A stretch of 49,858 bases of DNA from positions 100,255 through 150,112 of the forward strand of contig NZ_KI271096.1 of assembly GCF_000469345.1 (NCBI RefSeq). The letters are read 5' to 3'. Under the pieces are notes generated by a model. The model was not told the origin of the DNA. It did no database searches and worked only from the letters and a program-made list of their open reading frames with translations. How positions within the stretch are numbered: position 1 is the stretch's first letter; every line of letters begins with the position of its first letter. Of the stretch, positions 7,253-16,257 are shown piece after piece. Made by a program: the position numbers and the translations under genes. Source of the stretch: Eubacterium ramulus ATCC 29099 (GTDB lineage: Bacteria; Bacillota; Clostridia; Lachnospirales; Lachnospiraceae).

Positions 7253-8422
7253 ATGAAAGAGCAGTTAGTAAAAGTATTTAAAGAAAAATTTGGAAGCGAA
7301 GGTGATATCCGCAGCTATTTTGCTCCGGGCAGAGTAAACCTGATCGGTGAGCATACCGATTATAATGGCGGACACGTATTTCCATGTGCACTGACCATTG
7401 GTACCTATGCGATTGTCAGAAAACGTGAAGACCGCAACTTCCGTTTTTATTCTACAAACTTTGAGAGTCTTGGTGTGATCGAGGCGAGTCTTGATAATCT
7501 GAAATATGACAAAGCACTTGACTGGACTAACTATCCACTGGGGGTTGTATGGGCATTCATTGAGAAAGGCTACCCGGTTGACTGTGGTTTTGATATGCTG
7601 TTATTCGGAAATATCCCGAATGGTTCCGGACTTTCCTCTTCTGCATCCGTAGAAGTTGTAACCGGTGTAGCACTGCGTGATCTCTTTGGATATGATGATA
7701 TTTCCATGATTGACATTGCATTGTTTGGTCAGTATTCCGAGAATAACTTTAATGGTGTAAATTGTGGTATCATGGATCAGTTTGCCATCGCAATGGGCAA
7801 AAAAGATCAGGCTATCTTTCTGGATACCAGTGATCTTTCCTATACATATGCACCGATCAAACTGGCAGATGAGAAGATTGTTATCGCATGCAGCAACAAG
7901 AAACGTGGTCTTGGAGATTCCAAATACAACGAGCGCCGCGCAGAGTGCGAGGAAGCTCTGGCAGAACTTCAGACAAAACTGGACATCAAAGCACTTGGTG
8001 AACTTTCTGAGGAAGAGTTTGAGGCAAACAAAGATCTGATCAAGAGTGAAGTACGTCAGCGTCGTGCAAAACATGCCGTTTATGAGAATCAGCGTACATT
8101 AAAAGCAGTAGATGCCCTGAAAGCAGGTAATCTGGAAGAATTCGGAAAACTGATGAACGCATCTCATGTATCCCTCCGTGACGATTACGAAGTAACCGGC
8201 ATTGAGTTGGATACATTGGTAGAGAATGCATGGGAGCAGGAAGGCGTTATCGGTTCCCGTATGACCGGAGCAGGTTTCGGTGGTTGTACCGTAAGTATTG
8301 TAAAAACAGACTGTGTAGATAAATTTATTGAAAATGTAGGAAAAGCATATCTGGAGAAAATCGGTTATGCGGCTGATTTCTATGTAGTAGAAATCGGTGA
8401 CGGCGGAAGAGTATTAGCATAA
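7253..8422 (+). CDS. galK: Galactokinase
   Basis: Phosphorylates galactose at C1 with ATP, the entry step of the Leloir pathway. The 389-residue GHMP kinase has the galactokinase signature GRVNLIGEHTDYNGG near residues 26-40, the ATP loop PNGSGLSSSAS near 123, and the C-terminal GHMP motif GSRMTGAGFGGCTVS. Length is normal. The stop overlaps an ATG, but galT starts further on at its own ribosome site. It is the first gene of galK-galT-galE and probably serves the galactose released by the GH42 enzyme encoded downstream. Confidence 0.97.
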   Translation: MKEQLVKVFKEKFGSEGDIRSYFAPGRVNLIGEHTDYNGGHVFPCALTIGTYAIVRKREDRNFRFYSTNFESLGVIEASLDNLKYDKALDWTNYPLGVVWAFIEKGYPVDCGFDMLLFGNIPNGSGLSSSASVEVVTGVALRDLFGYDDISMIDIALFGQYSENNFNGVNCGIMDQFAIAMGKKDQAIFLDTSDLSYTYAPIKLADEKIVIACSNKKRGLGDSKYNERRAECEEALAELQTKLDIKALGELSEEEFEANKDLIKSEVRQRRAKHAVYENQRTLKAVDALKAGNLEEFGKLMNASHVSLRDDYEVTGIELDTLVENAWEQEGVIGSRMTGAGFGGCTVSIVKTDCVDKFIENVGKAYLEKIGYAADFYVVEIGDGGRVLA

Positions 8423-8427
8423 TGCAG

Positions 8428-8444
8428 GAATGCCTTCGGCATTC
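8428..8444 (+). promoter_or_regulatory. Hairpin in the galK-galT junction
   Basis: GAATGCC pairs perfectly with GGCATTC around a TTC loop. No T-run follows, so it is more likely an mRNA stability or processing structure than a terminator. Confidence 0.5.
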
Positions 8445-8478
8445 TTACTGCTGTGTGATAGGAGGAGGAACATACGAA

Positions 8479-9975
8479 ATGTCTGATTTATATGTGGCAA
8501 GACTGGTACAGTACGGAATTGAGTCCGGTCTGATCCCGGAGGAGGAGCGGATTTACAGTACGAACCAGATTCTTGAAGTAATGAAAAAAGATGATTATGA
8601 GGCACCGACAGCCGAAGAAGTCGGCACAGAGATCGATCTGGCAGATACATTGGGGCATCTTCTGGATGAAGCATTGGAGAGCGGTGTACTGGAGGATGGT
8701 GGAATCGTATCCAGAGATTTGTTTGATACAAAGCTGATGAACTGTCTGACCCCGCGTCCGGCACAGGTGATCGCGAAATTCCGTGAGGACTATGCAGAAA
8801 ACCCGAAGAAAGCGACCGATCATTATTATAACTTCAGTGTGGCTACCAACTATATCCGTAAGGATCGTATTGCAAAAGACCGTCGCTGGAAAGTGCCGTC
8901 AGAGTATGGCGAGATCGATATCACCATCAATCTGAGTAAACCGGAAAAAGATCCGAAAGCCATTGCGGCAGCAAAACTGGCAAAACAGTCTGCTTATCCG
9001 AAATGTCAGCTTTGTGTGGAAAATGAAGGTTATGCAGGGCGTCTGAATCATCCGGCCCGTCAGAACCATCGTATCATTCCGATCACGATCAATGGCGGAA
9101 ACTGGGGATTTCAGTATTCACCGTATGTATATTATAACGAGCACTGCATCGTATTTAACGGCGAGCATACACCGATGAAAATTGAACGTGCTACCTTCCG
9201 TAAACTGTTTGATTTTGTAAAACAGTTTCCACATTATTTCCTTGGGTCCAATGCGGATCTGCCGATTGTTGGCGGTTCTATCCTGAGCCATGATCATTTC
9301 CAGGGAGGACACTACACCTTTGCCATGGAAAAGGCAGAGTTTGAGAAGAACATTACCATTCCGGGATTTGAAGATGTGGAAGCAGGTATTGTGCACTGGC
9401 CGTTATCTGTGATCCGTATCCGTAGCAATGATGATGAAAGACTGGTAGAACTTGCAGATCACATTCTGAAAGCATGGCGTGGTTATACCGACGAAGATGC
9501 ATTTGTTTTTGCAGAGACAGATGGAGAACCGCATAATACGATCACACCGATCGCGCGTATGCGTGATGGCAAATATGAGCTGGATCTGGCATTGCGTAAC
9601 AATATCACCACGGAAGAATGCCCGTTGGGTGTATATCATCCGCATGCAGAGCTGCATCACATCAAAAAAGAAAATATCGGTCTGATCGAGGTAATGGGGC
9701 TTGCGGTACTTCCGGCCCGTCTGAAGAATGAGATGGATGAGCTGGCTGCCTATATTCTGGAAGGCAAAGACATCCGTTCCAATGAGACCATTGAAAAACA
9801 TGCAGACTGGGTAGAGACTTTCCGTGATCAGTATACATTTACGGAAGAAAATGTAGAAGATATTCTGCAGCAGGAAATCGGAAAAGTTTTTGTAAAGGTA
9901 CTGGAAGATGCCGGTGTATATAAATGCACCGAAGAAGGCAGAAAAGCATTTGACAGATTTATTGCAAGTTTATAG
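8479..9975 (+). CDS. galT: UDP-glucose--hexose-1-phosphate uridylyltransferase (class II, Firmicute type)
   Basis: Exchanges UMP between UDP-glucose and galactose-1-phosphate. At 498 residues it is the long Firmicute form of GalT, not the ~350-residue E. coli form. The catalytic His region appears as SHDHFQGGHYTF near residue 275, with a second conserved block VYHPHAELHHIKKENIGLIE near the C-terminal third. ATG 8479 is chosen because GGAGGAGGAA at 8461-8470 lies 8 nt upstream; an earlier in-frame ATG at 8422 overlaps the galK stop and has no ribosome site. It is co-transcribed with galK. Confidence 0.95.
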   Translation: MSDLYVARLVQYGIESGLIPEEERIYSTNQILEVMKKDDYEAPTAEEVGTEIDLADTLGHLLDEALESGVLEDGGIVSRDLFDTKLMNCLTPRPAQVIAKFREDYAENPKKATDHYYNFSVATNYIRKDRIAKDRRWKVPSEYGEIDITINLSKPEKDPKAIAAAKLAKQSAYPKCQLCVENEGYAGRLNHPARQNHRIIPITINGGNWGFQYSPYVYYNEHCIVFNGEHTPMKIERATFRKLFDFVKQFPHYFLGSNADLPIVGGSILSHDHFQGGHYTFAMEKAEFEKNITIPGFEDVEAGIVHWPLSVIRIRSNDDERLVELADHILKAWRGYTDEDAFVFAETDGEPHNTITPIARMRDGKYELDLALRNNITTEECPLGVYHPHAELHHIKKENIGLIEVMGLAVLPARLKNEMDELAAYILEGKDIRSNETIEKHADWVETFRDQYTFTEENVEDILQQEIGKVFVKVLEDAGVYKCTEEGRKAFDRFIASL

Positions 9976-10065
9976 AATATAACTATTCAGGGGCGCATCG
10001 TAAACGCAATTTTACGGGCTGGTTCTGAACCGTTATAAAAATGTATATATAAGGAGGAAATTAGT

Positions 10066-11082
10066 ATGCATATTTTAGTGACCGGAGGCGCAGGCTACAT
10101 TGGAAGCCATACATGTGTCGAACTGCTGAACGCAGGTTATGAAGTAACTGTCGTAGATAATCTTTACAATTCCAGCGAAAAAGCACTGGATCGTGTACAG
10201 GAGATCGCAGGCAAAGCAGTGAAATTTTACAAAGCAGATATTCAGGACAGAGATGCCATGAACAAAGTTTTCGATGAAAACAAGTTCGATGCTGTTATCC
10301 ATTTCGCAGGATTAAAAGCAGTTGGCGAGTCTGTCGCAAAACCAATCGAATATTATCAGAACAATATCGGCGGAACACTTGTGCTGACAGATGTTATGCG
10401 TCATCACGGGTGCAAAAATATCATCTTCAGTTCTTCCGCAACAGTATATGGAGATCCGGCAATCATCCCGATCACAGAAGAGTGCCCGAAAGGAACATGC
10501 ACCAATCCGTATGGCTGGAGCAAGAGTATGTTAGAGCAGATCCTGACAGATATCCATACTTCTGATCCGGAATGGAATGTAGTATTACTTCGCTACTTTA
10601 ATCCGATCGGAGCACACAAGAGCGGTAAGATTGGTGAAGATCCGAAAGGTATCCCGAACAATCTGCTTCCGTATGTCGCTCAGGTTGCTATCGGAAAATT
10701 AGAATGCCTTGGTGTATTCGGAGATGACTATGATACACCGGACGGAACCGGCGTGCGCGATTATATCCATGTTGTAGATCTGGCACTCGGTCATGTAAAA
10801 GCTGTTGAGAAGCTGGCAGATAATGAGGGTGTATCCATTTACAATCTCGGTACCGGAAACGGATACAGTGTACTTCAGGTAGTTCATGCATTTGAAAAAG
10901 CATGCGGACATGCGATTAACTATGCAATTAAACCGCGTCGTCCGGGTGATATCGCTATGTGCTACTGTGATCCGGCAAAAGCAAAGAAAGAGCTTGGCTG
11001 GGAGGCTCAGTATGGTATTGAGGATATGTGTGCCGATTCCTGGAGATGGCAGAGTCAGAATCCAAACGGATATGCGGACTGA
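10066..11082 (+). CDS. galE: UDP-glucose 4-epimerase
   Basis: Interconverts UDP-galactose and UDP-glucose, closing the Leloir cycle. The 338-residue short-chain dehydrogenase-fold enzyme has the NAD loop [11 protein letters not shown] at residues 7-17. The catalytic SSSATVYG and YGWSK (YxxxK) follow, and the UDP-sugar binding end contains [20 protein letters not shown] lies just before ATG 10066. The 90-bp gap after galT contains a weak CGTAAA/TTTACG hairpin but no obvious terminator, so galE probably belongs to the galK transcript. Confidence 0.97.
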   Translation: MHILVTGGAGYIGSHTCVELLNAGYEVTVVDNLYNSSEKALDRVQEIAGKAVKFYKADIQDRDAMNKVFDENKFDAVIHFAGLKAVGESVAKPIEYYQNNIGGTLVLTDVMRHHGCKNIIFSSSATVYGDPAIIPITEECPKGTCTNPYGWSKSMLEQILTDIHTSDPEWNVVLLRYFNPIGAHKSGKIGEDPKGIPNNLLPYVAQVAIGKLECLGVFGDDYDTPDGTGVRDYIHVVDLALGHVKAVEKLADNEGVSIYNLGTGNGYSVLQVVHAFEKACGHAINYAIKPRRPGDIAMCYCDPAKAKKELGWEAQYGIEDMCADSWRWQSQNPNGYAD

Positions 11083-11100
11083 AAGGATTTTTTTGACTGA

Positions 11101-11613
11101 ATGAATGACTATAAGATTACGCAACAGGTAAAGCGGAAATCAAAACGGTTTGCAAAACCATTGTCCATATTTATGGTTGTGATGGCTGTGGTACTGGTAA
11201 TTCTTGCAATCATTTTTGATACGGGACTGATGCTTCCTGCATTTTTGTTTGCAGTGCTGTACTATATTTTTTCTATTAATACTGACCGAGAGTACGAATA
11301 TTGCCTGGAAAACGGCGTGCTGACTATAGCTGTGATCCGGGGAAAGCGGCGCCGGAAAACAGCACATACGCTGATGATGCAGGATATGGAAGTGATCGCA
11401 CCGAACTGGCATGAAGCCGTGGCAAAATATCGCAAGAACGGTGGTACGGAAAAACTGAAAAAGTTTGACTATACTTCTTACGATGACAATATTCCGTATT
11501 ATACGATGATCGTGTATGAGAACAAAGAAAAAATCAAACTGTTACTGGATTTGAACGACAGCATGCTGGAAGCAGTCAAACGTGTTTATCCGCAGAAGGT
11601 GTATATGCGATGA
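11101..11613 (+). CDS. Uncharacterised membrane protein, translationally coupled to an AraC regulator
   Basis: A 170-residue protein of no firmly recognised family. A basic N-terminus (KRKSKRFAK) is followed by two hydrophobic segments at about residues 21-37 and 40-55. A soluble, charged C-terminal domain of about 110 residues follows, predicted to face the cytoplasm. AAAGGA just after the galE stop lies about 12 nt before ATG 11101. Its stop overlaps the next start as ATGA (11610-11613), so translation of the AraC regulator is likely coupled to it. It may be a general Lachnospiraceae membrane protein (perhaps a DUF6106-type family, unverified) or may work with that regulator. Confidence 0.8.
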   Translation: MNDYKITQQVKRKSKRFAKPLSIFMVVMAVVLVILAIIFDTGLMLPAFLFAVLYYIFSINTDREYEYCLENGVLTIAVIRGKRRRKTAHTLMMQDMEVIAPNWHEAVAKYRKNGGTEKLKKFDYTSYDDNIPYYTMIVYENKEKIKLLLDLNDSMLEAVKRVYPQKVYMR

Positions 11614-12545
11614 AAAAAGCAAAAGGTAAAATGGAATTGCGCTATTACGATATTCCGCAAAACGAGTTCCTGATTGCCTTACAGAATCAGAACTGGCAGA
11701 ATAAATACCAGACAGAGGAAGACGGGCTTCACTTTCACAATCTGTTGGAGATCGGCCTTTGCGTTCAGGGATATGGTATTATGCGCCTGGAAGAAGAAAA
11801 CGTACATTTTGAAACCGGTATGCTGAGTATTATCCCCGCAAATTTCCCGCACAGCACGATGCCGCAGGCACCGGAAGGAAATACATGGGCTTACTTATTT
11901 GTAGACCCGGAGAAGATCCTGGCATCCGTTTATCCGGATGATATTTTGATGCAGCAGAAGATGTTGGAAAATATCAACCAGAGAGCATACATCGGTAAAA
12001 AGGAGACGGTTCCGAATCTGAACCGCATTGTTTCTGCTATTTTTTATGAGATGCAGCAGAAACCGGATTTTTACCGGGAGAGTGTCAGAGGCCTTTCCTT
12101 GTCTCTGATGATGATGCTCGCCCGGCTGAACAATAAGCTGGGTCCGACTACGGAAGGTGTACGCCAGAAGAACGGATTCGATCAGATTCGTCCTGCACTG
12201 GAGCACATCCGTGATAATTTTGCCAATCCGACAAAGATTGCGCAGATTGCTTCTGTGTGTCATATGAGTGAGTCTCATTTTCGCAGACTCTTTGAGGAAA
12301 ATATGGGAATGACACCGGTGGATTATCTGAATCAGGTCCGGATTAAAAAAGCCTGTGATATGATTCGTAAAACGGGGTATTCCATGGAAGAAATTGCTGT
12401 GAAGGTGGGATTTTCCACGACATCTACGTTTAACCGGAATTTCAAACGAATCGTGGGTACGTCACCGTATCACTGGAAAAAGTCACCGGAGAATTTTGAA
12501 ACCAGACTGGCAGATTTCAATATACTGGTGGAAAAAGGCTGGTAA
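11610..12545 (+). CDS. AraC family transcriptional regulator (second)
   Basis: A 311-residue regulator. Residues about 20-110 form a cupin-like sensor (LHFHNLLEIGLCVQGYG; MLSIIPANFPHS). Two helix-turn-helix motifs lie at about 200-290 (TKIAQIASVCHMSESHFRRL; EEIAVKVGFSTTSTFNRNF). The start overlaps the stop of the preceding membrane-protein gene. A clean intrinsic terminator follows, after which comes the sugar ABC importer gene set. It is therefore the best candidate activator of the downstream importer/GH42 genes. It is only distantly similar to the AraC at 6204-7052, so the island has two separate regulators. Confidence 0.92.
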   Translation: MKKAKGKMELRYYDIPQNEFLIALQNQNWQNKYQTEEDGLHFHNLLEIGLCVQGYGIMRLEEENVHFETGMLSIIPANFPHSTMPQAPEGNTWAYLFVDPEKILASVYPDDILMQQKMLENINQRAYIGKKETVPNLNRIVSAIFYEMQQKPDFYRESVRGLSLSLMMMLARLNNKLGPTTEGVRQKNGFDQIRPALEHIRDNFANPTKIAQIASVCHMSESHFRRLFEENMGMTPVDYLNQVRIKKACDMIRKTGYSMEEIAVKVGFSTTSTFNRNFKRIVGTSPYHWKKSPENFETRLADFNILVEKGW

Positions 12546-12560
12546 ATATTATGAAAAAAG

Positions 12561-12615
12561 AAAAAGAATCATATGTGTGGTTAGAAAACAGATAACTGCC
12601 ATATGATTCTTTTTT
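12561..12615 (+). terminator. Intrinsic terminator after the second araC gene
   Basis: AAAAAGAATCATATG (12561-12575) pairs perfectly with CATATGATTCTTTTT (12600-12614 region) around a 24-nt loop and runs into T6. It separates the gal/regulator transcript from the importer genes. Confidence 0.85.
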
Positions 12616-12933
12616 ACATTACCATACGGTAATTGGTGAAAATATTGTAGAATCCCCGTATTTTATTCGTGAAAAACACGAAAAAGTGAAAAAAAATAGT
12701 CGAAAAAAAGAGAAAAATGCAAAAAAAGATAAAAAGAAGATACCATTAAAAATAAAAAATATGCAACATGACGATAAAAAGTCAAATATGCGTGTATCGT
12801 GAGAAAAAATGCGAACTATACTATATGTGTGTATAGTATAATATGTACATCTTGATGCAGGAGATAAAACAATATTTGATTAATATGAACAAATGACTTT
12901 ATGCATCAGAATAATTCATGAGGAGGAGAAAAC
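12616..12933 (+). promoter_or_regulatory. Control region of the galactoside importer operon
   Basis: This AT-rich gap holds three perfect inverted repeats: ATTACC/GGTAAT (12618-12633), TTCGTG/CACGAA (12666-12682), and TATACTAT/ATAGTATA with an 8-nt spacer (12817-12840). A consensus -10 TATAAT at 12837-12842 overlaps the last one, and its -35 is poor, as expected for an activator-dependent promoter. Transcription would begin near 12850, giving an ~85-nt leader. GAGGAGGAG before 12934 is the ribosome site. Confidence 0.5.
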
Positions 12934-14274
12934 ATGAAAAAGAAAGTAATTTCACTTATGCTCATTGGTGCTATGGTAGCTTCTATGGCAGCTTGTGGCA
13001 GCAATGGCGGTGACAAGGGTGGCACAAAAGACAATGACACATCCGCAGCAGCTGAGTCTGATGGCGGAGCAAGTGAGGGTGGCGACACCTTAACTGTTTG
13101 GACATGGGATCCAAAATTCAATATTCCGGCAATCAAAGAAGCTGCAAACATCTACAAAGCTGATCATCCGGATTTCAATCTCAAAGTAGTTGAGACATTA
13201 TCCGATGACTGTGAGTCCAAATTAATCGCAGCAGCAGAAGGTGGAGATCTCTCCACATTACCGGATATCGTTCTGATGCAGGATAACTCTTATCAGAAAT
13301 TCGTAACAGCTTATCCGGAAGCATTTGAAGACTTAACAGATTCCGGAATTGATTTCTCTCAGTTCCCGGCTGGAAAACTTGCTTATTCAACAGTTGATGG
13401 CAAAAACTACGGTGTTCCGTTCGATAACGGTGCTGTAATCGGTGCTTACAGAACAGATATTCTTGAGCAGGCTGGTTACACAACAGCAGATCTGACAGAT
13501 ATTGACTGGAACAGATTTATCGAGATCGGTAAAGATGTTAAAGCTAAAACAGGTACATATATGTTATCCGGACAGGCTGATTCCCCAGATACAATTATGA
13601 TGATGCTTCAGTCCGCAGGAGCTTCCCTCTTTGATGAAGATGGAAAACCGGCTATGACAGACAATGCTGCATTAAAAGAGTGTATCGATATCTACAAAAC
13701 AATGGTAGATGAGGGAATTTACCTCGAAGTAAACAAATGGGATGACTATGTAACATCTATTACAAAAGGAAGTGTTGCAGGCGTTATCAATGGTAACTGG
13801 ATTATCGCTACTATCCAGGGTATGGAAGATACAGCTGGCAAATGGGAAATTACAAATATGCCGAAACTGATCAAAACTCCAAACGCAACAAACTACTCTA
13901 ACAACGGTGGTTCTTCCTGGTATATTACATCCAACTGCAAGAACAAAGATCTGGCAATTGACTTCTTAAAGAGCACATTTGCTGGCAGCGTAGAACTTTA
14001 TGATAAGATCCTTGCGTCAACTGGTGCTATTGCTACATACCTTCCGGCAGGAGAGTCTGAGAAATATGCTGAGCCAGTGGCATACTGGAGTGATCAGCCG
14101 ATCTACAAGACAATTGTAGACTACTCCAAACTGACACCTGCAAACAATACAAGCCCATACTACTATGATGGACGTAATGCAATCGGAACACAGATCCAGA
14201 ACATCATGAACGGTGCTGATACTGATTCCGCAATTGCTGATGCACAGGCTGAAGTTGAATTTTCTATGCAGTAA
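12934..14274 (+). CDS. ABC sugar-binding lipoprotein
   Basis: A 446-residue extracellular solute-binding protein of the family 1 (maltose-binding-like) type. A lipoprotein signal peptide ends in MAACG near residue 21, giving a lipid-anchored Cys. A Gly/Ser/Asp-rich linker of about 30 residues follows, then the binding domain starting at LTVWTWDPKFN. It delivers sugar to the two permeases encoded next. By context the ligand is a galactoside or galacto-oligosaccharide. A GC-rich hairpin after the stop may raise its mRNA level relative to the permeases. Confidence 0.93.
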   Translation: MKKKVISLMLIGAMVASMAACGSNGGDKGGTKDNDTSAAAESDGGASEGGDTLTVWTWDPKFNIPAIKEAANIYKADHPDFNLKVVETLSDDCESKLIAAAEGGDLSTLPDIVLMQDNSYQKFVTAYPEAFEDLTDSGIDFSQFPAGKLAYSTVDGKNYGVPFDNGAVIGAYRTDILEQAGYTTADLTDIDWNRFIEIGKDVKAKTGTYMLSGQADSPDTIMMMLQSAGASLFDEDGKPAMTDNAALKECIDIYKTMVDEGIYLEVNKWDDYVTSITKGSVAGVINGNWIIATIQGMEDTAGKWEITNMPKLIKTPNATNYSNNGGSSWYITSNCKNKDLAIDFLKSTFAGSVELYDKILASTGAIATYLPAGESEKYAEPVAYWSDQPIYKTIVDYSKLTPANNTSPYYYDGRNAIGTQIQNIMNGADTDSAIADAQAEVEFSMQ

Positions 14275-14317
14275 TTCATTTCTGATTTTGAGATGACAAC
14301 CTATTTTTAAAAATATG

Positions 14318-14342
14318 CGGGGGGCTGCCTGGCAGTTCCCCG
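14318..14342 (+). terminator. Intercistronic hairpin between binding protein and permease genes
   Basis: CGGGG/CCCCG with an inner CTGC/GCAG stem. No long T-run follows, so it is probably a partial terminator or an mRNA-stabilising structure. Such hairpins are common after binding-protein genes, which need more product than the permeases. Confidence 0.5.
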
Positions 14343-14369
14343 AATATTATTTGCGAAGGGGGTTTTGAG

Positions 14370-15263
14370 GTGGAACCTAAGAAAAAAGGCATGACCTTAG
14401 TTGCAAAGCAGAAAGCGGCAGGATGGCTATTCCTGGTGCCGGCATCTGCAATGATTGCAATTATGAGCTTTTTCCCGATGGTAAAGGCATTTATCATTTC
14501 TTTACAGACTGGTAGAGGTCTGAATATGCACTTTGCCGGATTTTCAAATTATGTACGTATGTTCCAGGATAAAGTATTTTTACGTTCCGTTGGAAATACA
14601 TTCTTTTACTTGATTATTCAGGTACCAATTATGCTTGTGCTTGCAATTTTACTTGCACAGCTTTTGAACAACAGAGATCTGAAACTGAGAGGCTTCTTCC
14701 GTACATGTGTATTCCTTCCATGTGCAACATCTCTGGTATCTTATGCATTGATCTTCCGTTTCCTGTTCGCTCAGGATGGATTTATCAATAATGCTTTAAT
14801 CGGACTTGGTATTCTTGATACAGGATATAATTTCCTTGGAAATGCCATGAGCGCCAAGTTTGTAATCATTATCGCGCTGGTATGGAGATGGACAGGTTAC
14901 AACATGGTATTTTACCTGGCCGGCTTACAGAACATTGAGTACTCCGTATATGAGGCAGCTAAAATTGATGGTGCCAACGGATGGAAGACATTCTGGAGCA
15001 TTACCGTACCATTGTTAAAACCGACAATTATCATGACGTTTATCATGTCAATTAACGGTACATTGCAGTTGTTCGATGAGTCAGTCAACCTGACAAACGG
15101 CGGACCTGCAAATGCAACCATTACAATGTCACATTATATTTACAACTCATGTTTCGTGCGTTCTCCTAACTTCGGATACGCATCCGCAATGTCATTCTTC
15201 GTATTTATCCTTGTGGCAATCCTTGCGTTTATCAATATGAAAGTAGGTGATACACGTGACTAA
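14370..15263 (+). CDS. ABC sugar permease, MalF/UgpA type
   Basis: A 297-residue inner-membrane permease with six hydrophobic segments. The binding-protein-dependent transport signature (EAA loop) appears as YEAAKIDGANGWKTFWSI near residue 195. GTG 14370 is the start: GAAGGGGG ends 7 nt upstream and no ATG fits. It overlaps the next permease gene by 8 nt, so the pair is translated together. No ATPase gene is in the operon; members of this family often use a shared ATPase encoded elsewhere. Confidence 0.93.
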   Translation: MEPKKKGMTLVAKQKAAGWLFLVPASAMIAIMSFFPMVKAFIISLQTGRGLNMHFAGFSNYVRMFQDKVFLRSVGNTFFYLIIQVPIMLVLAILLAQLLNNRDLKLRGFFRTCVFLPCATSLVSYALIFRFLFAQDGFINNALIGLGILDTGYNFLGNAMSAKFVIIIALVWRWTGYNMVFYLAGLQNIEYSVYEAAKIDGANGWKTFWSITVPLLKPTIIMTFIMSINGTLQLFDESVNLTNGGPANATITMSHYIYNSCFVRSPNFGYASAMSFFVFILVAILAFINMKVGDTRD

Positions 15264-16086
15264 AAAGAAAAACAAATCAATGATTCAGCGTCGTCTGATT
15301 CCTACTTATATTTTCCTTGCAATCGTGTCTCTGGTATCGGTATTCCCGTTCTACTGGATGATCATGGCTGCTACAAATGACTATGTTGATATTTCGAGAG
15401 GTAAATTAACATTTGGTACAGCAGCACTTGAGAACTTCAGAAATCTGATCGATCAGCAGCCGCTGGCACTGGCAATGAAGAACTCTTTCGTTTATGCAAT
15501 TTCAGTTACCGTAATCTGTCTGCTCATCTGTTCACTGGCAGGTTATGGATATGAGATTTATCATGACAAATGGAAAGATAAATTATTCTCAGTTATCCTT
15601 CTTGGTATGATGATCCCTCAGGTAGCAACAATCGTTCCGTTGTACCGTATGTTTACAAAGGCACACCTGATCAATACAGCTGTTGGTTTCTTCCTTCCGA
15701 TGATCTCCACGCCGTTTATGATCATGATGTTCCGACAGAATTCCCGTGCATTCCCGGTAGATATCGTAGAAGCTGCACGAATTGATGGTCTGAGTGAGAT
15801 CAAAATCTTTTTCCAGATGTATATGCCGGTTATGAAATCCACATATGCAGCTGCAGCAGTTATTACTTTCATGAATGCATGGAATGCATACCTGTGGCCA
15901 AAGGTAATCATGACAGATGGTGATTCTCTGAATATGGTTATGTTGATCGCAAATATGACAGGTGGTTACAAACTTGATTATGGTATGATCATGATGGGTG
16001 TATTATTCTGCTCCATCCCGACTATGGTAGTCTTCTTTGTACTCCAGAAACAGTTTGCAGAAGGTATTACAGGTGCCGTTAAATAA
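15256..16086 (+). CDS. ABC sugar permease, MalG/UgpE type
   Basis: A permease partner of 276 residues with six hydrophobic segments. The EAA loop appears as VEAARIDGLSEIKIFFQM. GTG 15256 is chosen because AGGTG lies 6 nt upstream; GTG 15247 is in frame but poorly placed. It forms the heterodimeric channel with the preceding protein. A strong terminator follows, so expression of the GH42 gene relies on read-through or its own promoter. Confidence 0.92.
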   Translation: MTKKKNKSMIQRRLIPTYIFLAIVSLVSVFPFYWMIMAATNDYVDISRGKLTFGTAALENFRNLIDQQPLALAMKNSFVYAISVTVICLLICSLAGYGYEIYHDKWKDKLFSVILLGMMIPQVATIVPLYRMFTKAHLINTAVGFFLPMISTPFMIMMFRQNSRAFPVDIVEAARIDGLSEIKIFFQMYMPVMKSTYAAAAVITFMNAWNAYLWPKVIMTDGDSLNMVMLIANMTGGYKLDYGMIMMGVLFCSIPTMVVFFVLQKQFAEGITGAVK

Positions 16087-16131
16087 TGACGAGATAAATA
16101 GTCATTTCAAACATAATATTGCAACTTATGC

Positions 16132-16162
16132 AACCCCACGGTGGTTTCGCCGTGGGGTTTTT
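16132..16162 (+). terminator. Intrinsic terminator after the permease genes
   Basis: CCCCACGG and CCGTGGGG form a perfect stem followed by TTTTT. A second, weaker stem (AAAACCG/CGGTTTT, 16173-16197) follows. The palindrome GAACTT-AAT-AAGTTC (around 16227-16241) precedes the next ribosome site. Confidence 0.85.
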
Positions 16163-16257
16163 CAAACAGAGCAAAACCGGAAGTGTTATTCGGTTTTAAT
16201 AAATAAAAAGGTTCTATACGGAATCAGAACTTAATAAGTTCGGAAAGGAAATGAAAA

